A stretch of DNA of 53,377 nt from Bacteroidota bacterium (GTDB lineage: Bacteria; Bacteroidota; Bacteroidia; Chitinophagales; Saprospiraceae). Under the pieces are notes generated by a model, which saw only the letters and a program-made list of their open reading frames with translations, made no database searches and had not been told where the DNA came from. The position numbers and the translations under genes are program-made. The stretch lies in contig JAAEZH010000025.1 of assembly GCA_018222965.1 (NCBI GenBank), positions 17,676 through 71,052 of the forward strand, written 5' to 3'. Shown here piece after piece: positions 24,863 through 32,833 of this stretch (the stretch's first letter is position 1; each line of letters opens with the position of its first letter).

Positions 24863-25829
24863 GGGAGGTGTTTTCCAGAACCTCAAAAAACTTGTCGATT
24901 ATAAAGGAACGGGTCCGATAAATGGATTCCCAGGCATAGCCTCCTATGTGCGGACTGATCAATAGATTTTTATGTTCCCGGGAATATTCGATTAGCGGAT
25001 GGGGCCCTACTTTACCTTCCCAACTGCTGTCTCCTTCCAACACATCCAATGCCGCTCCTTTCAGGTGACCCGATTTCAAGTATTTCAACAGGGCGGCTTC
25101 GTCAACGACTTCTCCCCTGGCTGTATTGAGAAGAATGAGTCCGGGCTTGGTTTGCTGCAAAACTTCTTCGGAAATAAAATGATGGTTTTCTGCTTTGTAA
25201 TCAATATGGAGGCTCAACACATCTGATTCAGCCAATAGCGTTTTCAGATCTGTGGCTTGTATGCCATCCGGAAGGTTTTCCACCTGAGCCGCATTTGTAT
25301 CACAGACCACTACCTTCATGCCAAACGCCAGACCATATCCGGCTACAATACGCCCCAGTCGGCCATAGCCCAGAATGCCGAGTGTATGTCCGTTTAGTTC
25401 CATACCCAGGAATCGCTCTCTATGCCAATTACCATCATTTACGGATTCGGCAGCAGCAGGTATTTGCCGAATGAGACTCAGCAACAACCCCCAGGTCAGT
25501 TCGGAAGTACTCTGGATGTTGGCCAGGAAATCACTTTCGCCCTTGAGGCTAATAACTTTTATACGGCGACTATGAGCCGTTTCCATATCTATGTGATTGA
25601 GGCCGGTCGTCGGACTCACAATGTATTTTAAGGAGCGGGCAGCATCAAAAACTTCCTGATCAATCGGAATCCCGATAGAAACGATCAGGGCTTCATATTC
25701 TTCCGCGGCAAGTGCTTGCAAGAGACCCTTTTTATCCTTTAGGGGTTTATAATCTACCCGGCAGCGGGCGGCCAGCTTTTGTCTCAGGCCCGGACCATAG
25801 CGCTCCGGTTCCAAATGGAGGAGTCTCAA
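24852..25829 (-). CDS. D-isomer-specific 2-hydroxyacid dehydrogenase (PGDH-like)
   Basis: 325 residues. The NAD domain has LGILGYGRLGRIVAGYG near 148, and the catalytic triad is Arg in LLNTARGEVVDE near 235, Glu in ALDVLEGD near 262, and His in ISPHIGG near 293. These enzymes reduce 2-keto acids or oxidise D-2-hydroxy acids with NAD(H). It starts 4 bp inside the neuA gene and ends inside the GT-B gene. Its presence inside a nonulosonate set is notable, because standard sialic-acid biosynthesis needs no such enzyme. A modifying acid such as a lactyl- or glycerate-type substituent is a possible explanation but only a guess. Confidence 0.85.
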   Translation of the reverse strand: MRLLHLEPERYGPGLRQKLAARCRVDYKPLKDKKGLLQALAAEEYEALIVSIGIPIDQEVFDAARSLKYIVSPTTGLNHIDMETAHSRRIKVISLKGESDFLANIQSTSELTWGLLLSLIRQIPAAAESVNDGNWHRERFLGMELNGHTLGILGYGRLGRIVAGYGLAFGMKVVVCDTNAAQVENLPDGIQATDLKTLLAESDVLSLHIDYKAENHHFISEEVLQQTKPGLILLNTARGEVVDEAALLKYLKSGHLKGAALDVLEGDSSWEGKVGPHPLIEYSREHKNLLISPHIGGYAWESIYRTRSFIIDKFFEVLENTSHES

Positions 25830-26521
25830 TCCAGATTTATTTTATCGACCAAAAATTCCGCCATTTGAAAATCCAGCGGTGTATCGATATTTATAGAACG
25901 TTTGCTATCCATTACCATGGCCCGGCAATCTTTGCCTTTGAAGGTTCCCTCTAATAGAACAGTCTTTCGGGTCAGGTAAATGACTCCGTTTCGGAGATAC
26001 ATCGGACGAAGTTCCTGACGGGGTTGATTTTCCACTGCTTCGCAAAAAGGGGGGTCGATCAGTCGGCCGTCTTCCAGGTATTTCATTCGTGCCGGATGGT
26101 GTCCTTCTACATCAACTACACTTATCACGCTATCTGCATTGGTTGATTTAAGCATATCAATGGCTTCATCAATATCCGCAGCACGGCGGAAAGGTGTTGT
26201 TGGTTGTAAAACCATCACCGCATCGTAGGTACTGCCTTCTTCTTTTTCGGCCATTTCCAGTGCATGCCGGATGGCTGGCAGGGCTTTCGCCGAATCAGTA
26301 GCCATTTCAGCCGGACGTAGAAAGGGTACTTGTCCGCCCCAGTCCCGGCTAATGGATGCGATTTCATCATCATCTGTGGAGACGATACAGCGATCCAGTT
26401 TGGAATCTCTGGCTGCTTCAATGGTATAGGCAATCAGGGGCTTCCCGCCCAGATCCTTGATGTTTTTTCCCGGTACACCTTTTGACCCTCCGCGGGCCGG
26501 TATTACTCCCAGCACTCTCAT
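25826..26521 (-). CDS. neuA: Acylneuraminate cytidylyltransferase
   Basis: 231 residues. Activates a nonulosonic acid with CTP to give the CMP-sugar. The N-terminal nucleotide-binding motif is VIPARGGSKGVPGKNI (residues 6-21). LQPTTPFRRAADIDEA is near 105 and the C-terminal RSINIDTPLDF near 210 is the conserved metal/sugar region. Overlaps neuC by 1 bp and the downstream dehydrogenase by 4 bp. Whether the sugar is Neu5Ac, legionaminic or another nonulosonate is not settled by NeuA alone. A CGGCGAAAGCC-family site (26282-26292) encodes its SAKA residues. Confidence 0.92.
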   Translation of the reverse strand: MRVLGVIPARGGSKGVPGKNIKDLGGKPLIAYTIEAARDSKLDRCIVSTDDDEIASISRDWGGQVPFLRPAEMATDSAKALPAIRHALEMAEKEEGSTYDAVMVLQPTTPFRRAADIDEAIDMLKSTNADSVISVVDVEGHHPARMKYLEDGRLIDPPFCEAVENQPRQELRPMYLRNGVIYLTRKTVLLEGTFKGKDCRAMVMDSKRSINIDTPLDFQMAEFLVDKINLD

Positions 26522-27681
26522 CAGTAAACAATGGTTTTATGGTAACTCAAAGGAATCTCGGCCAGGATTTGAGCAATCTTTTGCCCTGAATAGCCGTCGC
26601 CATAAATCTCTTCTCCTGCATTTCCTTTTCGTTGGATGCGTTCTAAAATTCCTTCCTTGATGGCTGTTTTGTCATAGGCTACATCCAGTACATTGACTCC
26701 CCGCAATCTTCGGTGCTGACGGCTGCCGATGTTGACGACAGGTACCCCCAAATAAGAACATTCGCGAATGCCCACGCTGGAATTCCCCACCAGGCAATTG
26801 CTGTTGTAAATCAATCGAAGGAAATCCGTCGGCTCCATATTTTTAAAGAAATGGATATTCTGCGGATGCTGGTTTTCCCGGAAGCTGCGGATGCCGGAAG
26901 AAGTACCGTCTGAGCCGGCATCTACATTTGGCCAAAACCAGAAAGTAGGGATGTCCAGTTCGTGGACAGCTTCCAGTGTTTTGCTTATATCGGCTCTTGC
27001 CGAATGATACTCTGTCGTTACGGGATGTTGGAGTACTACAATGTATCCCTTTTGCCAATCGATGACCTTGCCGACACCCCCATACTTTTTGATGGGGTCA
27101 AAATCCATTTCCGGATGTTCGGCAATTTGGCGGGCAAGATCTATGGAAGGACAACCGGTATTAAATACCTGAGTCGGTTCTTCGCCCATTTTAATTACTC
27201 GTTCTCTGGAATCCTCACTGGATACCAGATGAATATCAGCCAGCTTGGTGTTTGCATGTCTTACTTTCTCATCAATATTTCCTGTCACTTCTCCGCCCTG
27301 TATGTGGATCAGGGGAATATTCTGGTAGGAGGCTGCAATACTTGTTGCAATCGTTTCATAACGATCGGCAATGGTAATGACGGCATCGGGCTGCAGTTTG
27401 TAAAAAGTGCTGGCCAGCTCCATAACACCCAGACCGGTTGTCTTGGCCATGGAGGTCGGATTTTCGCCTTCCAAAACCATGAATACCTTTTCAGCTATTT
27501 CGAAACCTTCCCGCTCGATAAAATTGACCGCATTTCCATAACGGTCTAAGAGCGCCGACCCGGCGATAACAAGTTGCAATTCCAGATCGGGATGATCCTT
27601 GATCGCTTCCAGGGCCGTTTTTATCCGGCTGTAAGACGGACGCGCCGTTACAACCGCACAGATTTTTCGCTTGGTCTTCAT
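26521..27681 (-). CDS. neuC: UDP-N-acetylglucosamine 2-epimerase (hydrolysing), NeuC type
   Basis: 386 residues. Converts UDP-GlcNAc to free ManNAc plus UDP (the LegG/GlmN variants act on related sugars). Motifs: VVTARPSYSRIKTAL at the N-terminus, ITIADRYETIA near 98, HIQGGEVTGNIDEKVRHANTKLADIHLVSSEDSRERVIKMGE near 125-165, LQHPVTTEY near 215, and CLVGNSSVGIRECSYLGVPVVNIGSRQ near 305. These match NeuC rather than WecB (5753-6853), which has GARPNF at its start. Overlaps neuB by 4 bp and neuA by 1 bp. Confidence 0.92.
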   Translation of the reverse strand: MKTKRKICAVVTARPSYSRIKTALEAIKDHPDLELQLVIAGSALLDRYGNAVNFIEREGFEIAEKVFMVLEGENPTSMAKTTGLGVMELASTFYKLQPDAVITIADRYETIATSIAASYQNIPLIHIQGGEVTGNIDEKVRHANTKLADIHLVSSEDSRERVIKMGEEPTQVFNTGCPSIDLARQIAEHPEMDFDPIKKYGGVGKVIDWQKGYIVVLQHPVTTEYHSARADISKTLEAVHELDIPTFWFWPNVDAGSDGTSSGIRSFRENQHPQNIHFFKNMEPTDFLRLIYNSNCLVGNSSVGIRECSYLGVPVVNIGSRQHRRLRGVNVLDVAYDKTAIKEGILERIQRKGNAGEEIYGDGYSGQKIAQILAEIPLSYHKTIVY

Positions 27682-28682
27682 TCCAGATCTTCTACGTTAA
27701 GAAAGTCCCATTGGTCTAAGGAGTGGCGCAGTCTTTTTCCGATCACTTCCTCGTATTTGCTGGCTGCAATTCCATATCCTTTCGGTTTTTTGGCTTCGAG
27801 GTCTTCAAAGGAAATCACATGCCCTGCTGGCAGGGATTTATTGACCGAAAGTGATTTTTCAAATATGCTTTTCAATTCGGCGAAAGCCGAATTATCTGTC
27901 TTATTGATCGGGCTGTCCAGTGCGACCGCCAATTTATCAAGTGCCTGCTGAAGCTGGCTGGTTTCGGCCATGGTAAGGGATGATTTGGTATCCGGACCAA
28001 ACATTTCCTTATTGAAAACCACATGAAACTCCAGAATTTCCGCACCCAGCACAAAGGCTGCCAGACAGGTTTCAATGTGTGCCGAATGGTCTGAAAAACC
28101 GACAGGAACGCCATAGCGTTCTTTCAGTTCCCGGATCACATTCAATCCATATTGCTCCGGCCTGGTCGGATAAGAAGTTGTGCATTGCAGGATTGAAAAA
28201 TCGCTTTTCCGGCTCCGTAGAAAATCGGTGGTTTTATCCAGCTCGGCAAAAGAACTCATGCCCGAGGAGATGATCACCGGTTTATTCGTTCTGCTGATCT
28301 TTTCGAGCAAAAGGAAATTGTTTACTTCCCCGGATCCTACTTTGTATCGTTTTACTCCGATTCTTTCCAGCAATTCCACAGCGGCATTACTAAAAGGAGA
28401 ACTGATAAATTCCAGTCCGACCTCATCGCAATGTTCCTTTAAACCCACCCACTGTTCTTCGGTAAATTCCATCCGCCTCCAGTAGTCGATACGCGTTTTG
28501 TCCTGCCGGGAAAACTTCACGCGAAAGGGTTCGAAAGAACTGCTTTCCGCATCAGCTATATGGGTTTGAAACTTGATGGCACGCACGCCAGTCCTGGCAA
28601 CTGCATCAATATAGGCATGTGCCATACCAAGGCTGCCATCGTGTGCCTGCCCAATTTCCGCTATCGTAAAGACGGAACTCAT
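27678..28682 (-). CDS. neuB: N-acetylneuraminate synthase family protein
   Basis: 334 residues. Condenses ManNAc (or a related hexose) with phosphoenolpyruvate to make a nonulosonic acid. N-terminal TIM-barrel motifs: FTIAEIGQAHDGSLGMAHAYIDAV, AIKFQTHIADAE near 35, KVGSGEVNNFLLL near 115, ISSGMSSFAELD near 138, LQCTTSYP near 163, and VGFSDHSAHIETCLAAFVLGAEILEFHV near 190-215. A C-terminal SAF (antifreeze-like) domain follows (SLPAGHVISFEDLEAKKP). With neuC and neuA it completes a three-step route to a CMP-nonulosonate. The small size of the set fits Neu5Ac better than the longer legionaminate route. Confidence 0.92.
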   Translation of the reverse strand: MSSVFTIAEIGQAHDGSLGMAHAYIDAVARTGVRAIKFQTHIADAESSSFEPFRVKFSRQDKTRIDYWRRMEFTEEQWVGLKEHCDEVGLEFISSPFSNAAVELLERIGVKRYKVGSGEVNNFLLLEKISRTNKPVIISSGMSSFAELDKTTDFLRSRKSDFSILQCTTSYPTRPEQYGLNVIRELKERYGVPVGFSDHSAHIETCLAAFVLGAEILEFHVVFNKEMFGPDTKSSLTMAETSQLQQALDKLAVALDSPINKTDNSAFAELKSIFEKSLSVNKSLPAGHVISFEDLEAKKPKGYGIAASKYEEVIGKRLRHSLDQWDFLNVEDLE

Positions 28683-28692
28683 AGACTTTGAT

Positions 28693-29655
28693 TTAGGAAT
28701 GTTCTCCCCGGTACCATTTAAAGGTTTCTGCCAGCCCTTCAGAAACAGCGTATTCCGGATGATACTCCAGGTAGTTTTTGGCTTTAGAAATATCAGCCAG
28801 GCTGTGTCTTACATCACCAGCCCGGGTAGGGCCATGCTCCGGCTTGAGGTCGGAACCGGCGATTTCAGCGAGCATGGAATACAAGTCCAATACGCTCGTC
28901 TTGGTACCACAGGCAATGTTGTAAATTTCGTTTAGTGCGTCTTCCCTTTCGGTGAAAAGCGCTTTGAGATTGGCCTGAACCGCATTTTCCACATAGGTAA
29001 AATCCCGCGATTGCATTCCGTCTCCATGAATAAGCGGTGAATGGTTTTCCACAATAGCTTTCATAAAGAGCGGAATCACCGCCGCGTAGGCTCCATGTGG
29101 ATCCTGCTTGGGTCCGAAGACATTAAAGTACCGCAGGCCGATGTATTTCATACCATAGAGCTCGCCATAAACCCGGGCATAGAGTTCGTTTACCAGTTTG
29201 GTCACCGCATAAGGCGAAATCGGCTGTCCGGTAACATCCTCTCGTTTTGGAGAGGCCTGGCTGTCTCCGTATGTACTGGAGGATGCTGCAAAAACCACTC
29301 TTTTTACCCCCAAATCCTTTACGGCCGTAAAGACATTGAGGGTACCGCTTACATTCACATCATTGGTGGTAAGTGGCGACTGGATCGAACGAGGAACCGA
29401 GCCCAGCGCTGCCTGATGCGATACGAGGTCTATATCCTTGCAAGCCTGCAACACGGTATTGTAATCGCGGATATCGCCTTCGAAAAACTCAAAGCGATCG
29501 TCCTCGAGAAACTCTTCGATATTATGGCGATGGCCATTGGACAAGTTGTCGAGTACGCGCACAAATCCTACGCGCTCATCGCGCAACAAGGCTTTAACCA
29601 GGTTGGAGCCGATGAATCCGGCTCCTCCGGTTACCAGTATTTTTTGTTTGGTCAT
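28693..29655 (-). CDS. wbpP: UDP-N-acetylglucosamine 4-epimerase (WbpP/TviC-like)
   Basis: 320-residue extended SDR. VTGGAGFIGSNLVKAL at the N-terminus binds NAD. SHQAALGSVPRSIQSP near 82 is the signature of the WbpP group, which prefers N-acetylated sugars. FAASSSTYG and YAVTKLVNE supply the catalytic Ser, Tyr and Lys, followed by RYFNVFGPKQDP and SRDFTYVENAV. It makes UDP-GalNAc from UDP-GlcNAc and pairs naturally with the WbpO-like dehydrogenase at 33385-34674, giving UDP-GalNAcA. Starts 1 bp after cysN's stop and 10 bp before neuB. Confidence 0.88.
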   Translation of the reverse strand: MTKQKILVTGGAGFIGSNLVKALLRDERVGFVRVLDNLSNGHRHNIEEFLEDDRFEFFEGDIRDYNTVLQACKDIDLVSHQAALGSVPRSIQSPLTTNDVNVSGTLNVFTAVKDLGVKRVVFAASSSTYGDSQASPKREDVTGQPISPYAVTKLVNELYARVYGELYGMKYIGLRYFNVFGPKQDPHGAYAAVIPLFMKAIVENHSPLIHGDGMQSRDFTYVENAVQANLKALFTEREDALNEIYNIACGTKTSVLDLYSMLAEIAGSDLKPEHGPTRAGDVRHSLADISKAKNYLEYHPEYAVSEGLAETFKWYRGEHS

Positions 29656-29656
29656 A

Positions 29657-30931
29657 TCAAATAATCATCCCGGCCGCAACGGTGACGTGCGTAGCTTCAT
29701 CAATTAGCAGCACACTGCCGGTAATCCGGTTTTTTCGGTAAGCATCGGCAAAGAGCGGCTTGGTGGTGCGGATGGTGATTCGGGCAATGTCATTCATCCC
29801 GATGGTCTGATCTTCCATGTCGCGATGCAGGGTATTCACATCCATTTTGTATCGGATCTCCTTTACGATGCAGCGAGCATCCTGGGTAGTATGCAAAATC
29901 CCATATTTACCGCGTAGCTGTAAGGGTTTGTCGCTAAACCAGCAGATCATCAAATCAAAATCCTGGTCGTTGCGCGGCACATTGTTTTCCCGTACGATCA
30001 TGTCGCCCCGGCTGAGGTCGAGATCATTTTCCAGAAGCATGGTTACCGACATCGGAGGATAAGCTTCTTCCACCTCTCCATCGAAAGTGTCAATTTTAGC
30101 GATGCTGGAAGTGAAGCCGGATGGTAGCAACATTACTTTGTCTCCTTTTTTGAAGACACCGCCGGCAACCCGTCCGGAGTAACCCCGGTAATCGTGGAAT
30201 TCATCGGTATTCGGACGAATCACATATTGGACGGGAAAGCGGCAATCGATGAAATTGTGATCACTCGCTATGTGTACATTCTCCAGGTAGTAAAGCAGGG
30301 TAGAGCCTTCATACCAATCCATTTTTTCGGAACGATCAACCACATTGTCTCCCAGAAGTGCAGAGATCGGAATGAAGGAAATATCGTGCACATCCAGTTT
30401 GGAAGCAAACTTCTCAAAATCATCGTGGATCTCATTGTAGCGCTCTTCGCTGTATTCAACGAGGTCCATTTTATTGATGCAAACTACCATGTGGGGAATC
30501 TGCAGCAGGGAGGCAATAATCGCATGCCGACGCGTTTGCTCCACGACACCATGGCGGGCATCAATCAGTATCAGGGCCACATTGGCTGTGGAGGCTCCTG
30601 TTACCATATTTCGGGTATACTGAGTATGACCGGGTGTATCCGCGATAATGAATTTGCGCTTGGGAGTGGCAAAATAGCGATATGCTACATCGATGGTAAT
30701 TCCCTGTTCGCGCTCGGCTTTTAATCCGTCGGTAAGAAGGGCGAGATTTACGTCCTCTTCTCCCCGGCGTTCGCTGCTTTCGCGAACGGCTTCATATTGG
30801 TCTTCGAAAATAGATTTCGAATCATATAGCAATCGGCCGATCAGGGTACTCTTCCCGTCGTCTACACTACCTGCAGTAGTAAAACGGAGAAGCTCCATGT
30901 TTTCGTAGGCCGTCATATCATGCTTTGACAT
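29657..30931 (-). CDS. cysN: Sulfate adenylyltransferase subunit 1 (GTPase)
   Basis: 424 residues, EF-Tu-like GTPase that drives APS synthesis by CysD. P-loop TTAGSVDDGKSTLIGRLL at about 18-35, DTPGHTQYTRNMVTGAS near 97, and INKMDLVEYSE near 152. It lacks the C-terminal kinase domain of CysNC fusions, which agrees with the separate cysC. Neither cysH (PAPS reductase) nor cysI/J lies nearby, so these genes look dedicated to sulfation rather than to assimilation. 54 bp after cysD. Confidence 0.94.
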   Translation of the reverse strand: MSKHDMTAYENMELLRFTTAGSVDDGKSTLIGRLLYDSKSIFEDQYEAVRESSERRGEEDVNLALLTDGLKAEREQGITIDVAYRYFATPKRKFIIADTPGHTQYTRNMVTGASTANVALILIDARHGVVEQTRRHAIIASLLQIPHMVVCINKMDLVEYSEERYNEIHDDFEKFASKLDVHDISFIPISALLGDNVVDRSEKMDWYEGSTLLYYLENVHIASDHNFIDCRFPVQYVIRPNTDEFHDYRGYSGRVAGGVFKKGDKVMLLPSGFTSSIAKIDTFDGEVEEAYPPMSVTMLLENDLDLSRGDMIVRENNVPRNDQDFDLMICWFSDKPLQLRGKYGILHTTQDARCIVKEIRYKMDVNTLHRDMEDQTIGMNDIARITIRTTKPLFADAYRKNRITGSVLLIDEATHVTVAAGMII

Positions 30932-30985
30932 AGGTCGTTTTTTCTTGCTTTAGTCTGAGTTTCGGGTCAATTTTCAGGGGACACC

Positions 30986-31888
30986 TTAGAAGTATCCTTG
31001 CTTTTTGCGATCCTCCATGGCTGTTTCCGAGCGTTTGTCGTCGGCGCGGCCTCCCCGTTCTGTGATTCGGGTGGTGGCTACTTCTTCAACAATAGCGTCC
31101 AGGCTTGCTGCATCCGAAAGGCTGGCTCCCGTGCAGGTCATGTCTCCGATAGTCCGGAAACGCACCATCATTTTCTCCACCTTTTCTTCGGGGCGACGGG
31201 TGATGTATTCCGAATCTGCCAGGATAACGCCATTACGCATAAAGCAATCGCGTTGGTGTGCGAAATAGAGGTTAGGCAGTTCTACGCCTTCTGTGTGGAG
31301 GTATTGCCAAACATCCAGTTCGGTCCAGTTGCTGATCGGGAATACGCGAAAATGCTCGCCAAAATGTTTTTTCCCGTTGAAGAGGTTCCAGAGTTCCGGG
31401 CGTTGGTTCTTTGGGTCCCATTGTCCGAATTCATCGCGGTGTGAAAAGAAACGCTCTTTAGCGCGTGCTTTTTCCTCATCGCGACGGGCGCCTCCCAGCG
31501 CGGCATCAAAGCCTCCTTTTTCGAGGGATTCTAACAACACGGCTGTTTGCAGGGAATTTCGGCTGGCATTGTAGCCTTTTTCTTCGTGTACCAGGCCTTT
31601 GTCAATAGCTTCCTGAACAGAACCAACGATGAGGCGTACCCCCAGTTTTTCGATGAGCTTGTCTCGAAACTCGATGGCTTCCGGGAAATTGTGGCCGGTA
31701 TCCACATGCAAAAGCGGAAACGGGATGCGGGCCGGATAAAAGGCCTTTTGTGCCAGATAGGTCATCAGGATAGAGTCTTTTCCTCCTGAGAACATCAACA
31801 CCGGATTTTCGAATTGGGCGGCAACTTCGCGAATAACATAAATGGATTCGGCCTCCAGTTCTTTCAGGTGATTTAAGTGGTAATTCAT
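30986..31888 (-). CDS. cysD: Sulfate adenylyltransferase subunit 2
   Basis: 300 residues. ATP-PP-loop enzyme that forms adenosine 5'-phosphosulfate from ATP and sulfate, as a complex with CysN. PP-loop FSGGKDSILM at about 33-42, HVDTGHNFPEAIEFRDKL near 61, GGARRDEEKARAKERFFSHRDEFGQWDPKNQRPELWNL near 135-170, and the C-terminal RITERGGRADDKRSETAMEDRKKQGYF, all standard for CysD. Between cysC (20 bp) and cysN (54 bp). Confidence 0.95.
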   Translation of the reverse strand: MNYHLNHLKELEAESIYVIREVAAQFENPVLMFSGGKDSILMTYLAQKAFYPARIPFPLLHVDTGHNFPEAIEFRDKLIEKLGVRLIVGSVQEAIDKGLVHEEKGYNASRNSLQTAVLLESLEKGGFDAALGGARRDEEKARAKERFFSHRDEFGQWDPKNQRPELWNLFNGKKHFGEHFRVFPISNWTELDVWQYLHTEGVELPNLYFAHQRDCFMRNGVILADSEYITRRPEEKVEKMMVRFRTIGDMTCTGASLSDAASLDAIVEEVATTRITERGGRADDKRSETAMEDRKKQGYF

Positions 31889-31908
31889 ATTAGACAGTTT
31901 CCATCTGA

Positions 31909-32520
31909 TCAGGCGCTTTTAGGCAACTCGATCAGCGGTGCTATAAATTCAAATATGGTTTCAACAGATTTTTCCAGGCTGAGCTGGTCGGTTTTAATTT
32001 CCAGGGCAGGGTTTAGAGGCGCTTCGTAGGGAGAATCTATGCCGGTAAAACCTTTTATTTCTCCTTTGCGGGCCTTTTTGTAAAGTCCTTTTACGTCTCG
32101 GGCTTCGCAAACCTCCAGAGGGGCGTTGATGTATATTTCAACAAAATCAGCATCCCCAATGATCTCTTTTGCAAAAGATCGAATTTCACGAGTTGGCGAA
32201 ATAAAGGAATTCAGCGTTATTATCCCACTATTCAGGTAAAGTTTTGCGACCTCGGCAATGCGGCGGATGTTTTCGCGGCGGGCATCCAGGTCAAAACCCA
32301 GGTTATTATTGATGCCCGAACGGATGTTGTCGCCATCCAGAACCTGCGCAAAAAAACCAGCGTGAAACAGCTTCCGTTCCAGGTTTTGAGCGATGGTACT
32401 TTTGCCCGATCCGGAGAGGCCCGTGAGCCAAAGCACCTTGCTTTGCTGGCCGAGTCGGATCTCCCGATCCCGACGGGTTAACAACTGATCAAATATGGGA
32501 TGTATATTATCCGAACTCAT
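31909..32520 (-). CDS. cysC: Adenylylsulfate kinase
   Basis: 203 residues. Phosphorylates APS to PAPS, the donor for the five sulfotransferases of this cluster. Walker A GLSGSGKST at residues 34-42, DGDNIRSGINNNLGF near 62, FISPTREIRSFAKEI near 107, EIYINAPLEVCEARDVKGLYKKARKGEIKGFTGIDSPYEAP near 127-165, all classical for CysC. Its start overlaps the DUF2061 gene by 4 bp. Confidence 0.95.
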   Translation of the reverse strand: MSSDNIHPIFDQLLTRRDREIRLGQQSKVLWLTGLSGSGKSTIAQNLERKLFHAGFFAQVLDGDNIRSGINNNLGFDLDARRENIRRIAEVAKLYLNSGIITLNSFISPTREIRSFAKEIIGDADFVEIYINAPLEVCEARDVKGLYKKARKGEIKGFTGIDSPYEAPLNPALEIKTDQLSLEKSVETIFEFIAPLIELPKSA

Positions 32521-32747
32521 GATTTTCTTTTAAGAATTTGGCGTACAGAACCGCGAGGTACTTTTTGCCAGGCGCGTTCGTGCAGATAGTAAATGATGAT
32601 TTTCGCGAAAAATTCAATTCCACCAATTGTTAGAGCTGCTTCTATGGTACCCGTTATAAAGTAGGCAATAGTTACAGTAGTCGAGGTGGCCAGTATCCGC
32701 CAGGTTATGGTCTTCAGGATGCTTCTTGCGTGTGATTCTTTTTGCAT
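32517..32747 (-). CDS. DUF2061 small membrane protein
   Basis: 76 residues, two hydrophobic segments (about 15-30 and 34-50), with KTITWRILATSTTVTIAYFITG and GGIEFFAKIIIYYLHERAW, the DUF2061 pattern. The function of this family is not established. It is often found next to cysC/cysD/cysN, and the 4-bp overlap with cysC here implies coupled translation. A link to sulfate entry or to holding APS/PAPS enzymes near the membrane is only a suggestion. Confidence 0.85.
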   Translation of the reverse strand: MQKESHARSILKTITWRILATSTTVTIAYFITGTIEAALTIGGIEFFAKIIIYYLHERAWQKVPRGSVRQILKRKS

Positions 32748-32811
32748 TTTTACAGAGCTTAGGACACGGCTTCGCCTTTGATAAGTCGCAACTTATCGGG
32801 TCCAGATACAT
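32748..32811 (-). promoter_or_regulatory. Leader between upxY and the sulfation genes
   Basis: Short spacer upstream of the DUF2061 start. It contains a perfect hairpin, GATAAGT/ACTTATC with a four-base loop (32780-32797), just downstream of the candidate terminator at 32812-32833. With the adjoining NusG-like gene, this looks like a place where transcription into the rest of the operon could be controlled. No clear TANNTTTG -7 element was seen, so an internal promoter is not supported. Confidence 0.4.
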
Positions 32812-32833
32812 AAAAAAACGCTCAGGCCTAAGC
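32812..32833 (-). terminator. Candidate intrinsic terminator/attenuator after upxY
   Basis: On the minus strand the 3' end of upxY reads GCTTA-GGCC-TGAGC, a 5-bp stem (one G-T pair) with a GGCC loop, then CG and TTTTTTT. The stem overlaps the upxY stop codon. The stem is short, so termination would be partial. It lies between the antiterminator gene and a 29-gene downstream block. Confidence 0.45.

Noticed and set aside
5753-27681. wecB and neuC as duplicates of one gene
   Set aside because: They have different family signatures (GARPNF against TARPSYSR) and different reactions, non-hydrolysing and hydrolysing.
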